From positions 3,720,001 through 3,784,000 of the forward strand of contig NZ_CP079863.1 in NCBI RefSeq assembly GCF_025263485.1: 64,000 bases of DNA, in the 5' to 3' direction. The notes under the pieces are model-generated. The model worked only from the letters and a program-made list of their open reading frames with translations, searched no databases and was not told where the DNA came from. Source of the DNA: Mycobacterium sp. SMC-2. Its GTDB lineage: Bacteria; Actinomycetota; Actinomycetes; Mycobacteriales; Mycobacteriaceae. The number at the start of each line of letters is the position of its first letter. Within the stretch, counting starts at the first letter, position 1. Below, piece after piece: positions 9,625 to 17,334 of this stretch. The position numbers and the translations under genes were made by a program.

Positions 9625-10253
9625 GCGCGGTCAAGTCGCCCCGGGTCGGCGAGCGTGATGACACCGACGCGGTGCCGGAAATTGCCGCCCAGGCAGAACA
9701 GTCCGGCAAGGACGGCTCGACCGCAGTCACACCGGATACCGATGACAGCTCGCGCAGGGCCCGCCGTCGCATCAACTGGTCACGGGTGATCGCCTACGGG
9801 CTGCTGCCCGGTTTGGCGTTGTCGTTGGCGGCCGCCGCGGGTTTCTTGAAATGGCGGGATGCCTCCGTCCGCGACGCTGCGCTGACCCGTTCGGAATCCG
9901 TGCGGGCCGCCACCGAAGGCACCATCGCGCTGCTGTCCTATCGGCCCGACACCGTGCAGAAAAATCTCGAGGCCGCGCGGGGGAGGCTGACGGGCTCCTT
10001 CCTCAACGCCTACACACAACTGACCCACGACGTGGTGATCCCCGGCGCACAACAAAAGCAGATTTCTGCCGTGGCCACCGTCCCGGGCGCGGCGTCGGTG
10101 TCGACTTCCGCCAACCACGCCGTGGTGTTGCTGTTCGTCAACCAGTCCATCATCGTCGGCCACGACGCGCCGACCAATACCGCGTCCAGTGTCCGGGTCA
10201 CCCTCGACAAGGTCGAAGGCCGCTGGCTGATCTCGCAATTCGATCCGGTCTGA
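9621..10253 (+). CDS. Mce-associated membrane protein (second Mam)
   Basis: A 210-residue protein that starts within the previous stop (ATGA). It has a charged cytoplasmic N-terminus of about 54 residues, one membrane helix (about 55-76) and an extracytoplasmic domain ending in GRWLISQFDPV, a common Mam C-terminal motif. It probably pairs with the preceding Mam protein as an accessory subunit of the Mce3 importer. Positionally it matches Rv1973. Confidence 0.88.
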   Translation: MSAVKSPRVGERDDTDAVPEIAAQAEQSGKDGSTAVTPDTDDSSRRARRRINWSRVIAYGLLPGLALSLAAAAGFLKWRDASVRDAALTRSESVRAATEGTIALLSYRPDTVQKNLEAARGRLTGSFLNAYTQLTHDVVIPGAQQKQISAVATVPGAASVSTSANHAVVLLFVNQSIIVGHDAPTNTASSVRVTLDKVEGRWLISQFDPV

Positions 10254-10263
10254 GCTCATCGCC

Positions 10264-10620
10264 ATGCAGCACAACCGGTTCCAACACCGATCCGAAAGGC
10301 CGCTCGCGGCTGTGGCGGTGGCGGGTGCACTATTGCTCGCAGTGGTTCCGCCGAACGCACACGCCGATGTGGTGGCCTATCTGCTCAACGTGACGGTGCG
10401 TCCCGGCTATCACTTCGCCGATGCCGATGCCGCGTTGGCGTACGGACATGGCATCTGCGACAAGATATCTCAGGGACGCAGCTACGCACAGGTCATGGCC
10501 GACGTCAAGGACGACTTCAATACTTCCGATGAATTCCAGGCCTCGTACCTGATCAGTCAGGCGGTCAACGAGCTGTGCCCCGCCTTGATCTGGCAGCTGC
10601 GAAGGTCCGCGTCCGACTGA
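10264..10620 (+). CDS. DUF732-type exported protein
   Basis: A 118-residue protein with an N-terminal signal peptide (about residues 1-34, cleaved near AHA-D) and a small helical DUF732 domain. Two cysteines, Cys65 (GICDK) and Cys105 (ELCPA), are placed as in the family and probably form a disulfide. It lies 10 bases after the second mam gene and 9 before the CAP gene. The order Mam-Mam-small protein-CAP matches what I recall for Rv1972-Rv1975 after mce3. Its function is unknown. Confidence 0.8.
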   Translation: MQHNRFQHRSERPLAAVAVAGALLLAVVPPNAHADVVAYLLNVTVRPGYHFADADAALAYGHGICDKISQGRSYAQVMADVKDDFNTSDEFQASYLISQAVNELCPALIWQLRRSASD

Positions 10621-10629
10621 GGAGACGAC

Positions 10630-11292
10630 ATGAGTCATCGCATCCTGATCGTGTCCGCGCTGTCCGCCATGGCCGCCGCCGTTTCGGGCGCACCCGTCGC
10701 ACAAGCCGACAACAAGCGGCTCAACGACAGCGTGGTCGCCAACGTCTTCACCGTTCAGCACCAAGCCGGCTGCACCAATGACGTCAAGATCAGCCCGCAG
10801 CTACAACTGGCCGCGCAATGGCACACCGTCGATGTGCTGAACAACCGGAACCTCGACGGCGACATCGGTTCCGATGGGTCCACGCCACAAGACCGTGCGA
10901 ACGCCGCAGGTTTCCACGGCAAGGTCGCCGAAACAGTGGCTATCAACCCGGCCACGGCGATCAGCGGCATCGAGTTGATCAACCAGTGGTACTACAACCC
11001 CGGCTATTTCGCGATCATGTCCAACTGCGCCAACAGTCAGATCGGGGTTTGGTCGGAGAATTCCCCGGATCGGACGGTCGTGGTGGCCGTTTACGGGGAA
11101 CCGGATCGACCTTTAGCGGCACCCCCCAAGGCAACGCCGATCGGGCCGCCGCCCGCCGTGGCCCTGCAGGAGAACGTTCCACTCGACCCCAGCCCCGACT
11201 ACGACGCCAGTGACGAGATCGAATACGGCCTCAACTGGCTGCCGTGGATCCTGCGCGGGGTGTACCCGCCGCCCGCCATACCACCGCAGTAG
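10630..11292 (+). CDS. CAP-domain exported protein
   Basis: A 220-residue secreted protein: signal peptide to about residue 26 (ending AQA-D), then a CAP/SCP-like domain. His65 (QWH) and Glu101 (AET) sit where the CAP cavity residues normally lie, and Cys48/Cys133 could form a disulfide. The C-terminal 50 residues are Pro-rich (PPPAIPPQ). ATG at 10630 follows GAGGAGACGAC. It is the last gene of the mce3 operon and resembles Rv1975 in place and length. Bacterial CAP proteins can bind lipids, which would suit an importer operon, but this is inference. Confidence 0.8.
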   Translation: MSHRILIVSALSAMAAAVSGAPVAQADNKRLNDSVVANVFTVQHQAGCTNDVKISPQLQLAAQWHTVDVLNNRNLDGDIGSDGSTPQDRANAAGFHGKVAETVAINPATAISGIELINQWYYNPGYFAIMSNCANSQIGVWSENSPDRTVVVAVYGEPDRPLAAPPKATPIGPPPAVALQENVPLDPSPDYDASDEIEYGLNWLPWILRGVYPPPAIPPQ

Positions 11293-11455
11293 GTGCGTCG
11301 CCGGCAATGCGGCGGCGAGCCGGCCGGCGGTAGCGTGATCGTCACTCAGGGAGGCACGCCCGTGACACACGCCCCCGGGCGCGACGCCCTACGAGCATGC
11401 GCATCACCAAGGTTGACGGCGAGCGGGTCGAGTTCGACGTCAACACCCACCCGAG

Positions 11456-12406
11456 CTAGGCCCGGCCGGGGCCGAGCCGATCCGCGGTGGCCGCCAGCAC
11501 TTCCCGGCACCCCGCCCACATCCGCGTGATGATGTCCGCCGCCGGCGGGACGTCTTGGATCCGCCCGGCCACCTGACCGGTGTTGGCGACGCTGGCATCC
11601 ATGTCCCCGTCGAAGTAGAGCCGCTGTACCCGTTGCAGCGCCGCGGCGCCCTCGCCGGAAGACGTTGCGGCGTCCAGCCTCTCGGCGGCGGCCGTCCGGA
11701 TGACACGCATCATGCGGTTGCCGTCGAGGGGTAGGAGCACGGTGGACGTCTCGTCGGCCGCCACGACCGCCCGCTTGACGTTGCCGTGCACCGGGGAATC
11801 GGCCGAGGCCAGCAGCCGCGTTCCCATCTGCACACCTTCGGCGCCGAGAACGAAAGCGGCCGCCATCGAGCGCGCGTCACAGATCCCGCCAGCGGCCACG
11901 ATGGGCACGTCGACATGGGCCGCCACCAACGGCAGCAGCACCATGGTCGACGCTCCGAACCGGTTCTTGAACCCGCCGCCCTCGACGCCCTCAACCACGA
12001 GCCCGTCCACTCCGGCGTCGACGGCTTTGCGGGCCGCCGCGAGGGTGCCCACCACATGGAACACGGTGATGCCGGCATCGTGGAGCCGGCCGGTGAACAG
12101 CGCCGGATCGCCGGCCGAGGTGGTGACGAAGCGAATGCCGTTGGCTACCAGAAGATCCACGGTCGCCGGGTCGCGGTTCATGATCAGCGCGATGTTCGCG
12201 CCCACCGGACGGTCGGTGAGGTCTCGGACGCCCCGCAGATCGGCTCGGCCCTGCTCGGATGTCGTCTCGATGATGCCCAGCGCGCCCGCATTGGACACCG
12301 CCGCGGCCAGCCGGGCCCCGGCGATATAGGTCATCGGCGCCTGGATGATCGGGATGTCGATCCGTGCAAGGCGGCAGACTCGATTGACTGCGGGGCCGGT
12401 GTTCAT
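11456..12406 (-). CDS. NAD(P)H/nitronate-type FMN oxygenase homologue
   Basis: A 316-residue TIM-barrel flavoprotein of the 2-nitropropane dioxygenase (nitronate monooxygenase) family. FMN-binding signatures are visible: IIQAPM at residues 20-25, the VEGVEGGG segment at 138-145, and VAAGGI with GAEGVQMGTR. In class I enzymes the residue after EGGG is a catalytic histidine; here it is Phe146, so true nitronate oxidation is doubtful. Its ATG overlaps the stop of the upstream NYN gene by four bases, so the two are co-transcribed. Confidence 0.85.
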   Translation of the reverse strand: MNTGPAVNRVCRLARIDIPIIQAPMTYIAGARLAAAVSNAGALGIIETTSEQGRADLRGVRDLTDRPVGANIALIMNRDPATVDLLVANGIRFVTTSAGDPALFTGRLHDAGITVFHVVGTLAAARKAVDAGVDGLVVEGVEGGGFKNRFGASTMVLLPLVAAHVDVPIVAAGGICDARSMAAAFVLGAEGVQMGTRLLASADSPVHGNVKRAVVAADETSTVLLPLDGNRMMRVIRTAAAERLDAATSSGEGAAALQRVQRLYFDGDMDASVANTGQVAGRIQDVPPAADIITRMWAGCREVLAATADRLGPGRA

Positions 12407-12783
12407 GAGACGCGCGGGTCGATCAGATCGCGGAAGCTTGCAGCGGGGTGCACGGACGCGCCCAAGCCTGTGACGCGGTCGCTGAGCCCTTTGTCCGAAG
12501 TCACCACCCGAATGTCGTGTGGGTGGGGGTCGGCGTGGACGCGCCGGACGATCTCGTCGTCAGCCGAGTTCGCCGCCGCCCTGGGCGCATAAGCGATCTC
12601 GATGACGGGCGAGGTGATCGGGGTCGACGGGGGGCGCTCGAATACCACGATCACGTCATCTCCTTGAGCCGAGGCCCATCGGTCGAGGCTTTCGACCAGG
12701 GCGACCATGGCGCGCCCGCGGTCTTTCCACCACCCGTCAGGGCGGCTGCCGATCACGTTCATGCCGTCCACAATCCAGCGCAC
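12403..12783 (-). CDS. NYN-domain nuclease-like protein
   Basis: A 126-residue NYN/PIN-like protein. The N-terminal MRWIVDGMNVIG carries Asp6 and Asn9 of the metal site. The central SADDEIVRR and the late VTSDKGLSDRV supply further acidic residues typical of this fold. Such proteins (YacP relatives) are presumed metal-dependent RNases. GTG at 12783 is the start. It leads the two-gene unit with the FMN enzyme. The target RNA cannot be inferred. Confidence 0.8.
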   Translation of the reverse strand: MRWIVDGMNVIGSRPDGWWKDRGRAMVALVESLDRWASAQGDDVIVVFERPPSTPITSPVIEIAYAPRAAANSADDEIVRRVHADPHPHDIRVVTSDKGLSDRVTGLGASVHPAASFRDLIDPRVS

Positions 12784-12809
12784 AGGTTCCTACCGTAGGG
12801 CGGCATTGG

Positions 12810-13244
12810 TCATTTCCACAGCAACCAAGCAAGACTGAGCACGACCAGCACAGTCAGCATCAGCAATTGTGGCCACGGCCGCCAGGGCGCATCTTGGATG
12901 GCATACGACATTTCCTTTAGCGGCGAACTCCGCGGGGGTGCGGCGCGCTCGGGCCGCACCGGCCGGTGGAACTGGTGGAAATACAACTGGATGAGCGTCG
13001 CACCGATCCAGAGCCCACCTAGGAAGCTGACCGGGTCGACACCGCGCCACAACACCAGCGCAGTGACTGCCACGGCGACGGCCATCAGTGCGCGATCGGA
13101 CGTCGTGGTGGCCCAAGGCTCAGCGCCGTACTGCTTGTCGAGCAGGGCGCGACGCCGGCGGTAGGGGAGCGCGAAAAACGCGAACTTCAGCAGGATGTGT
13201 AAGCCCAGCACCACCACGATGACGGTGGCGACGGTGTTGCGCAT
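12810..13244 (-). CDS. Small membrane protein, unknown function
   Basis: A 144-residue protein with about four hydrophobic segments (residues 4-26, 50-66, 70-92 and 124-142) and basic loops (YRRRRALL, HRPVRPER). No catalytic motif is visible. It begins at ATG 13244, divergent from the flavin monooxygenase gene at 13344, and ends 26 bases before the NYN gene, so it may be co-transcribed with that pair. I do not recognise a specific family. Confidence 0.75.
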   Translation of the reverse strand: MRNTVATVIVVVLGLHILLKFAFFALPYRRRRALLDKQYGAEPWATTTSDRALMAVAVAVTALVLWRGVDPVSFLGGLWIGATLIQLYFHQFHRPVRPERAAPPRSSPLKEMSYAIQDAPWRPWPQLLMLTVLVVLSLAWLLWK

Positions 13245-13343
13245 GAGACCTCTCGATTTCCGTACGTAAGGCGTTCAGGTGATTGCTACCGTCACCGATA
13301 TCAGTTTGCCCGCCGCACCGTCTTCGATGATGGGAAGAAGCCA

Positions 13344-14528
13344 ATGACGTCGATAGCCGACACCGATGACCGGGTTGTCTCGCTCGCCCGGGGAATGCGC
13401 GATCTGGTGCGCGCCGAGGCCGCTGAATCCGAGCGGGCGCGCACCCTGACCCCCGCGATCGTCGACGAGATGTGGGCGAGCGGGCTGATGTCCGCGTTCA
13501 ACCCGGTCGAGGCCGGCGGTGTCGAACCGTCGTTCACCGAGATGATCGAGACGTGGATCGAGATGGCTTGGCAGGACGGCTCTTTCGGTTGGGTCGGCAT
13601 CGCCAACCTGCCGTCTTCCTTCGCCGCCGCGGCGTATCTGCCCGACGAGGGTTTCGCCGAGGTGTTCACGGCGAATGGCAACCGAGTCACGACGGGCGGC
13701 CAGTTCTTCCCCAACGGGCAGGGATCCGCCGTCGACGGTGGCTATCTGGTGAACGGCTCGTGGAACTTCGGCTCGGGCATCGGCCACTCCCAGTACGTCG
13801 CGGCCGGGTTCCTGCCCATGGACAACGGCGAAATGCGCTGGATCACCGAAGGCTTCCCCGAGATGCGGGTCGCGGTGATTCCCCGGGATCAGATCAGCTT
13901 CAACGACGGCTGGTTCGTGCAGGGGCTCAAGGGAACCGGGTCCTACGACTACAGCGCCCAAGAGGTGTTCGTGCCGGCGAGCCGCACCTTCGAGCTGTTC
14001 GTGCGTCAGCCGCATCGCGGGACGTCGCCGGCGACGCGAATGGGGCTGATGCCGGTCACCGCCGCGGGTCACGCGTCCTGGGCGCTCGGCGTCGCCAAGA
14101 GCATGCTCGACGATGTCCAGGAGCTGGCGGCGACGAAGTTCCGGATGAGTGACATGGCATCGCTGGCCAGCCGCCCGACCTTCCAGAAGGGGCTGGCGCA
14201 CCACCGCGCGGCCTGGCGCGCCGCGCGTCTGCTGGTGCTCGATGCGTTCACCACCGCGGAGGCCGCGGTCGCGTCGGGGGAGGAGCTCACGCCCACCCTG
14301 CGCGCGGACATGCGGGTGGCGGCGGTCTACGCGACCGACACCGCCCGCAGCTGCGCCGAGTGGGCTCACCTGGTCGCAGGCACCAGTTCGATCCGTGAGG
14401 GCAGCCGGCTGGAGCGGGCCTTCCGCGACATCTATACCGGGACGCAGCACGCCTTCATCAGCGAGAAAGTCGCCATCGACGTCGCGCAGATATGGCTCGG
14501 CATCATCGAAGACCAGCCGGGGCTGTGA
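13344..14528 (+). CDS. Acyl-CoA dehydrogenase/HsaA-type flavin monooxygenase
   Basis: A 394-residue protein of the acyl-CoA dehydrogenase fold: helical N-domain, a beta domain (VNGSWNFGSG, a signature of the flavin-dependent hydroxylase branch) and a C-terminal four-helix domain (WAHLVAGTSSIREGSRLERAFRDIYTGTQHAF). The branch includes HsaA and other two-component monooxygenases that use reduced flavin from a separate reductase. No reductase is adjacent. ATG at 13344 follows GGGAAGAAG. The substrate is unknown. Confidence 0.85.
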   Translation: MTSIADTDDRVVSLARGMRDLVRAEAAESERARTLTPAIVDEMWASGLMSAFNPVEAGGVEPSFTEMIETWIEMAWQDGSFGWVGIANLPSSFAAAAYLPDEGFAEVFTANGNRVTTGGQFFPNGQGSAVDGGYLVNGSWNFGSGIGHSQYVAAGFLPMDNGEMRWITEGFPEMRVAVIPRDQISFNDGWFVQGLKGTGSYDYSAQEVFVPASRTFELFVRQPHRGTSPATRMGLMPVTAAGHASWALGVAKSMLDDVQELAATKFRMSDMASLASRPTFQKGLAHHRAAWRAARLLVLDAFTTAEAAVASGEELTPTLRADMRVAAVYATDTARSCAEWAHLVAGTSSIREGSRLERAFRDIYTGTQHAFISEKVAIDVAQIWLGIIEDQPGL

Positions 14529-14542
14529 GCCGCTGACGCCGC

Positions 14543-15202
14543 CTACACGACGCGTTCGCCGGCGTCGTGGCGCTCGTCGTAGTCCTTCTGCTCGGTCAGC
14601 GACGATGCCAGCCCCGGCCCGGCGGCGCCGGCCGAGGCACCCTGGGCGACCGAGCCGAGCGAGCTCAACGGGGCGGCGCCGGCGCCCAGCAGCGTCGACG
14701 CGGCGTTGACCGCGCCGGGCATCGCCCCGGCGGGGCCACCCGCACTCGGCGAGGGGACGGGCACCGTCGGTGAGGGATTCGTGACCGGGATCCCCTCGAC
14801 CGGCTTGGCCAGCGGCGGCGCGGCGGCGGCGAGCGGCGTCTCCGCGCGCATCAGCCCGCCGCCCGTCGGGCCGACGAAGGACTGGCTGGCGATTCGGGCG
14901 CCAGCGGAGTCCAACGTGCCGGCCGCCTCGCCGTCGACTTGGGAGTACATCCGGGCGATGTCGGTCAGCGCGACCCCTGTGCGGGCGACCTCTTCCTGAG
15001 CGGCGGTGTTCAACGTCAGCATCGCGGCGCCCTCCGCGGCGAACGCCGCGGCCGCGAGCGCCGAGACTTCATCGGCCCCGGCGGGTACCAGCGCGGTCAC
15101 CGGCGCCGACGCAGCCGCGCCGGAAGCCAAACCGCGGGTGGCGATGTCGACCACGTGCAATCCGATGGCACCCGCGGCCGGGTCATGTGACATCGATTCC
15201 AT
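14543..15202 (-). CDS. PE-family-like protein
   Basis: A 219-residue Ala-rich protein. Residues 1-100 look like a PE domain: two amphipathic helices with DEVSALAAAAFAAEGAAMLTL and a VARTGVALTDIARMYSQVD segment. The PE dipeptide usual near residues 8-9 is absent (GLHVVDIA instead). The C-terminal half is Pro/Gly/Ala-rich and disordered. PE-type proteins are secreted by ESX systems, often with a PPE partner; none is adjacent. The first ATG is supported by AGGAG ten bases upstream. It converges on the flavin monooxygenase gene. Confidence 0.75.
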   Translation of the reverse strand: MESMSHDPAAGAIGLHVVDIATRGLASGAAASAPVTALVPAGADEVSALAAAAFAAEGAAMLTLNTAAQEEVARTGVALTDIARMYSQVDGEAAGTLDSAGARIASQSFVGPTGGGLMRAETPLAAAAPPLAKPVEGIPVTNPSPTVPVPSPSAGGPAGAMPGAVNAASTLLGAGAAPLSSLGSVAQGASAGAAGPGLASSLTEQKDYDERHDAGERVV

Positions 15203-15396
15203 GTGCGTACTGCTCCTGTGCGAGCGTTCAGCGCCGGCACGTCAAAAGGACCAGCTGCGCCGGGCTACGAAACAAGTCTAAGGGCGCCGCTGGGGTGCTG
15301 CCCACACTTTCATCCGGGATCCGCTCGGCCGCCGACCCGGGTGAACACAATGCGTAAGACTCCGGGCATCGTTCTCGGGTCGCCTACGATCAGCCC

Positions 15397-16299
15397 ATGC
15401 GCGGCGCAAAAATACTGATCACCGGTCCGACCGGCCAACTCGCGACCCCGATCGCCCGGGCGCTGGCGGCCGGCAACGAAGTGTGGGGCATCGCCCGCTT
15501 CACCGACCCTGCCGCGCGGGAGGGCCTCGAAAAGGCGGGCGTGCACTGCCAGACGGTCAACCTGGCGGCCGGTGATTTCACCGCTTTGCCAGGCGATTTC
15601 GAGTATGTGCTCAACCTGGCGGTGGCCAAGAGCGGAAACTGGGACAAGGACCTCGCGGCCAACGCGGAGTCGGTCGGCCTGCTCATGGCGCACTGCCGCG
15701 GAGCGAAGGCCTTCCTGCACTGTTCCTCCGCCGCCGTCTATGACCCCCCGGACGACCTTCCCCGGACCGAGGGCGCCGCCCTGGGCGACAACCACAAGTG
15801 CCTGTTTCCCACCTATTCCATCTCCAAGATCGCCGGGGAGGTCGTCGCCCGGTCGATGGCGCGGGCTCTCGGGCTGCCCACCACCATCGCCCGGCTCAAC
15901 GTTCCCTATGGCGACAACGGCGGGTGGCCGTTCTACCACATGGAGATGATGCTGGCGGGTATCCCGATCCCGATCCCGCCCGGTGAACCGGCCCAGTACA
16001 ACCCAATTCACGAGGACGACATCATCGCGACCATCCCGAAGTTGCTCGAGGTGGCTTCGGTCCCCGCCACGACGCTCAACTGGTGTGGCGACCAGACGGT
16101 CAGCATCCAGGAGTGGTGTGGCTACCTCGGCTCACTGATCGGCAAGGAGCCGGTTTTCGAGGTGAGCGCCCAAGCGCTGCGCGGCAATCCCACGGACAGC
16201 CAGCGGATGCATGAGCTCATCGGCGGCACGACGGTCGACTGGCGTGACGGGCTGCGCCGCATGGCGGCCAAGTTCCATCCGGAGTTGGTCGGCACGTAG
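15397..16299 (+). CDS. NAD(P)-dependent epimerase/dehydratase (extended SDR)
   Basis: A 300-residue extended short-chain dehydrogenase. The Rossmann glycine motif is TGPTGQLA (residues 9-16), the catalytic serines are Ser110/Ser111, and YSISK gives Tyr140 and Lys144. A C-terminal substrate region follows. It acts on a nucleotide-sugar or similar hydroxyl compound, but the substrate is not evident. It is first in a tight run with an AraC regulator (8-base gap) and a VOC protein. Confidence 0.88.
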   Translation: MRGAKILITGPTGQLATPIARALAAGNEVWGIARFTDPAAREGLEKAGVHCQTVNLAAGDFTALPGDFEYVLNLAVAKSGNWDKDLAANAESVGLLMAHCRGAKAFLHCSSAAVYDPPDDLPRTEGAALGDNHKCLFPTYSISKIAGEVVARSMARALGLPTTIARLNVPYGDNGGWPFYHMEMMLAGIPIPIPPGEPAQYNPIHEDDIIATIPKLLEVASVPATTLNWCGDQTVSIQEWCGYLGSLIGKEPVFEVSAQALRGNPTDSQRMHELIGGTTVDWRDGLRRMAAKFHPELVGT

Positions 16300-16307
16300 G
16301 AGTACAG

Positions 16308-16757
16308 GTGCGCCAAGGGCCCGACGCGGCGCGGCGGCTACGCAACCTCGCGCTACTCCGCCGCGTCCGCGACCGGATCGATCGGGAGTATGCGCAACCG
16401 CTCGACGTGGAGGCGCTCGCCCGGAACGTACACATGTCCGCCGGCCACCTGAGCCGCGAATTCCGCCGGGCGTACGGCGAACCGCCCTACTCCTACCTGA
16501 TGACACGGCGCATCGAGCGCGCGATGGCGCTGCTGCGGCGTGGTGACCTGAGCGTCACCGACGTGTGTTTCGCCGTCGGCTGCTCCTCGCTGGGCACCTT
16601 CAGCACTCGCTTCACCGAACTGGTCGGGGTACCGCCGAGCACCTACCGGCGCCAAGCGGTGGACGCGCTGGCCGGAATGCCGCCGTGCGTCGCCAAACAG
16701 GTGACCAGACCGATCAGGAATCGAGAAGCACCGGTCACCGCGCCGCACCTAGCCTGA
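16308..16757 (+). CDS. AraC-family transcriptional regulator (DNA-binding part only)
   Basis: A 149-residue protein made almost wholly of an AraC HTH domain. Helix pair one covers about residues 28-60 (LDVEALARNVHMSAGHLSREFRRAYG) and pair two about 80-110 (SVTDVCFAVGCSSLGTFSTRFTELVG), ending in the typical VPPSTYRR. There is no N-terminal sensing domain. It lies 8 bases after the SDR and 4 before a VOC protein, so it may control this small operon, with the VOC protein a possible partner. Confidence 0.9.
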   Translation: MRQGPDAARRLRNLALLRRVRDRIDREYAQPLDVEALARNVHMSAGHLSREFRRAYGEPPYSYLMTRRIERAMALLRRGDLSVTDVCFAVGCSSLGTFSTRFTELVGVPPSTYRRQAVDALAGMPPCVAKQVTRPIRNREAPVTAPHLA

Positions 16758-16761
16758 CCCC

Positions 16762-17172
16762 ATGGACATCACGATTCACTCGAGCTTCCTGCCGCACGAC
16801 GACCCGGAATCCTCGCTCGCCTTCTACCGCGACATTCTCGGCTTCGAAGTTCGCCTCGACGTCGGAAAGGGCAGGATGCGCTGGATCACCGTTGGACCAC
16901 CAAACCAGCCCGATACCTCGATCGTCCTGAACCCGCCGGCGGCCAACCCGGGCATCAACGAAGACGAGCGGCGCACCATCGCCGAGTTGATGGCCAAGGG
17001 CAGCTACGCCACGCTGCTCCTGGCGACCAAAGACCTCGACCGCACGTTCGAGCAGCTGCAGGCCAACGACGTCGACATCGTCCAAGAGCCAACCGACCAG
17101 CCGTACGGACTTCGTGATTGCGCCGTCCGAGATCCCGCGGGCAACCTGCTCCGCATCCAAGAACTGCGCTGA
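16762..17172 (+). CDS. VOC/glyoxalase-fold protein
   Basis: A 136-residue vicinal-oxygen-chelate protein with two beta-alpha-beta-beta-beta halves: HSSFLPHDDPESSLAFYRDI and LLLATKDLDRTFEQLQANDV, ending in DPAGNLLRIQELR. The conserved final Glu is present (QEL), while the first metal histidine is not clear. VOC proteins include dioxygenases, isomerases and resistance proteins. The close linkage to an AraC gene suggests joint regulation. No substrate can be assigned. Confidence 0.85.
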   Translation: MDITIHSSFLPHDDPESSLAFYRDILGFEVRLDVGKGRMRWITVGPPNQPDTSIVLNPPAANPGINEDERRTIAELMAKGSYATLLLATKDLDRTFEQLQANDVDIVQEPTDQPYGLRDCAVRDPAGNLLRIQELR

Positions 17173-17265
17173 ATTCCTCGGATAGTCATAGCGCAACAGT
17201 CCTAACCGTTTCGCGACCCCGCGCCGCGGTCCCACCCGTGCACGCCTTGACCGCGCCGCACGCGC

Positions 17266-17289
17266 AATGCTAAGCAAGTGCTCAGCATT
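17266..17289. promoter_or_regulatory. Palindromic operator before the aldehyde dehydrogenase
   Basis: A 24-bp imperfect inverted repeat (20 of 24 positions symmetrical) centred near 17277. The arms read AATGCTAAGCA and TGCTCAGCATT. It lies 45 bases upstream of the dehydrogenase ATG at 17335, where a repressor would block transcription. The form resembles mycobacterial TetR-type operators of catabolic genes, but the regulator is not in the window. Confidence 0.6.
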
Positions 17290-17334
17290 GATGTGCATCG
17301 GGTGGCTAAGCCCGCGCGATACGGAAGGGATCAG

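Noticed and set aside
14535..14566. GACGCCG and CGGCGTC arms as a terminator between convergent genes.
   Set aside because: The loop is 18 bases and the right arm is within the coding end of the PE-like gene; too weak to report as a feature.
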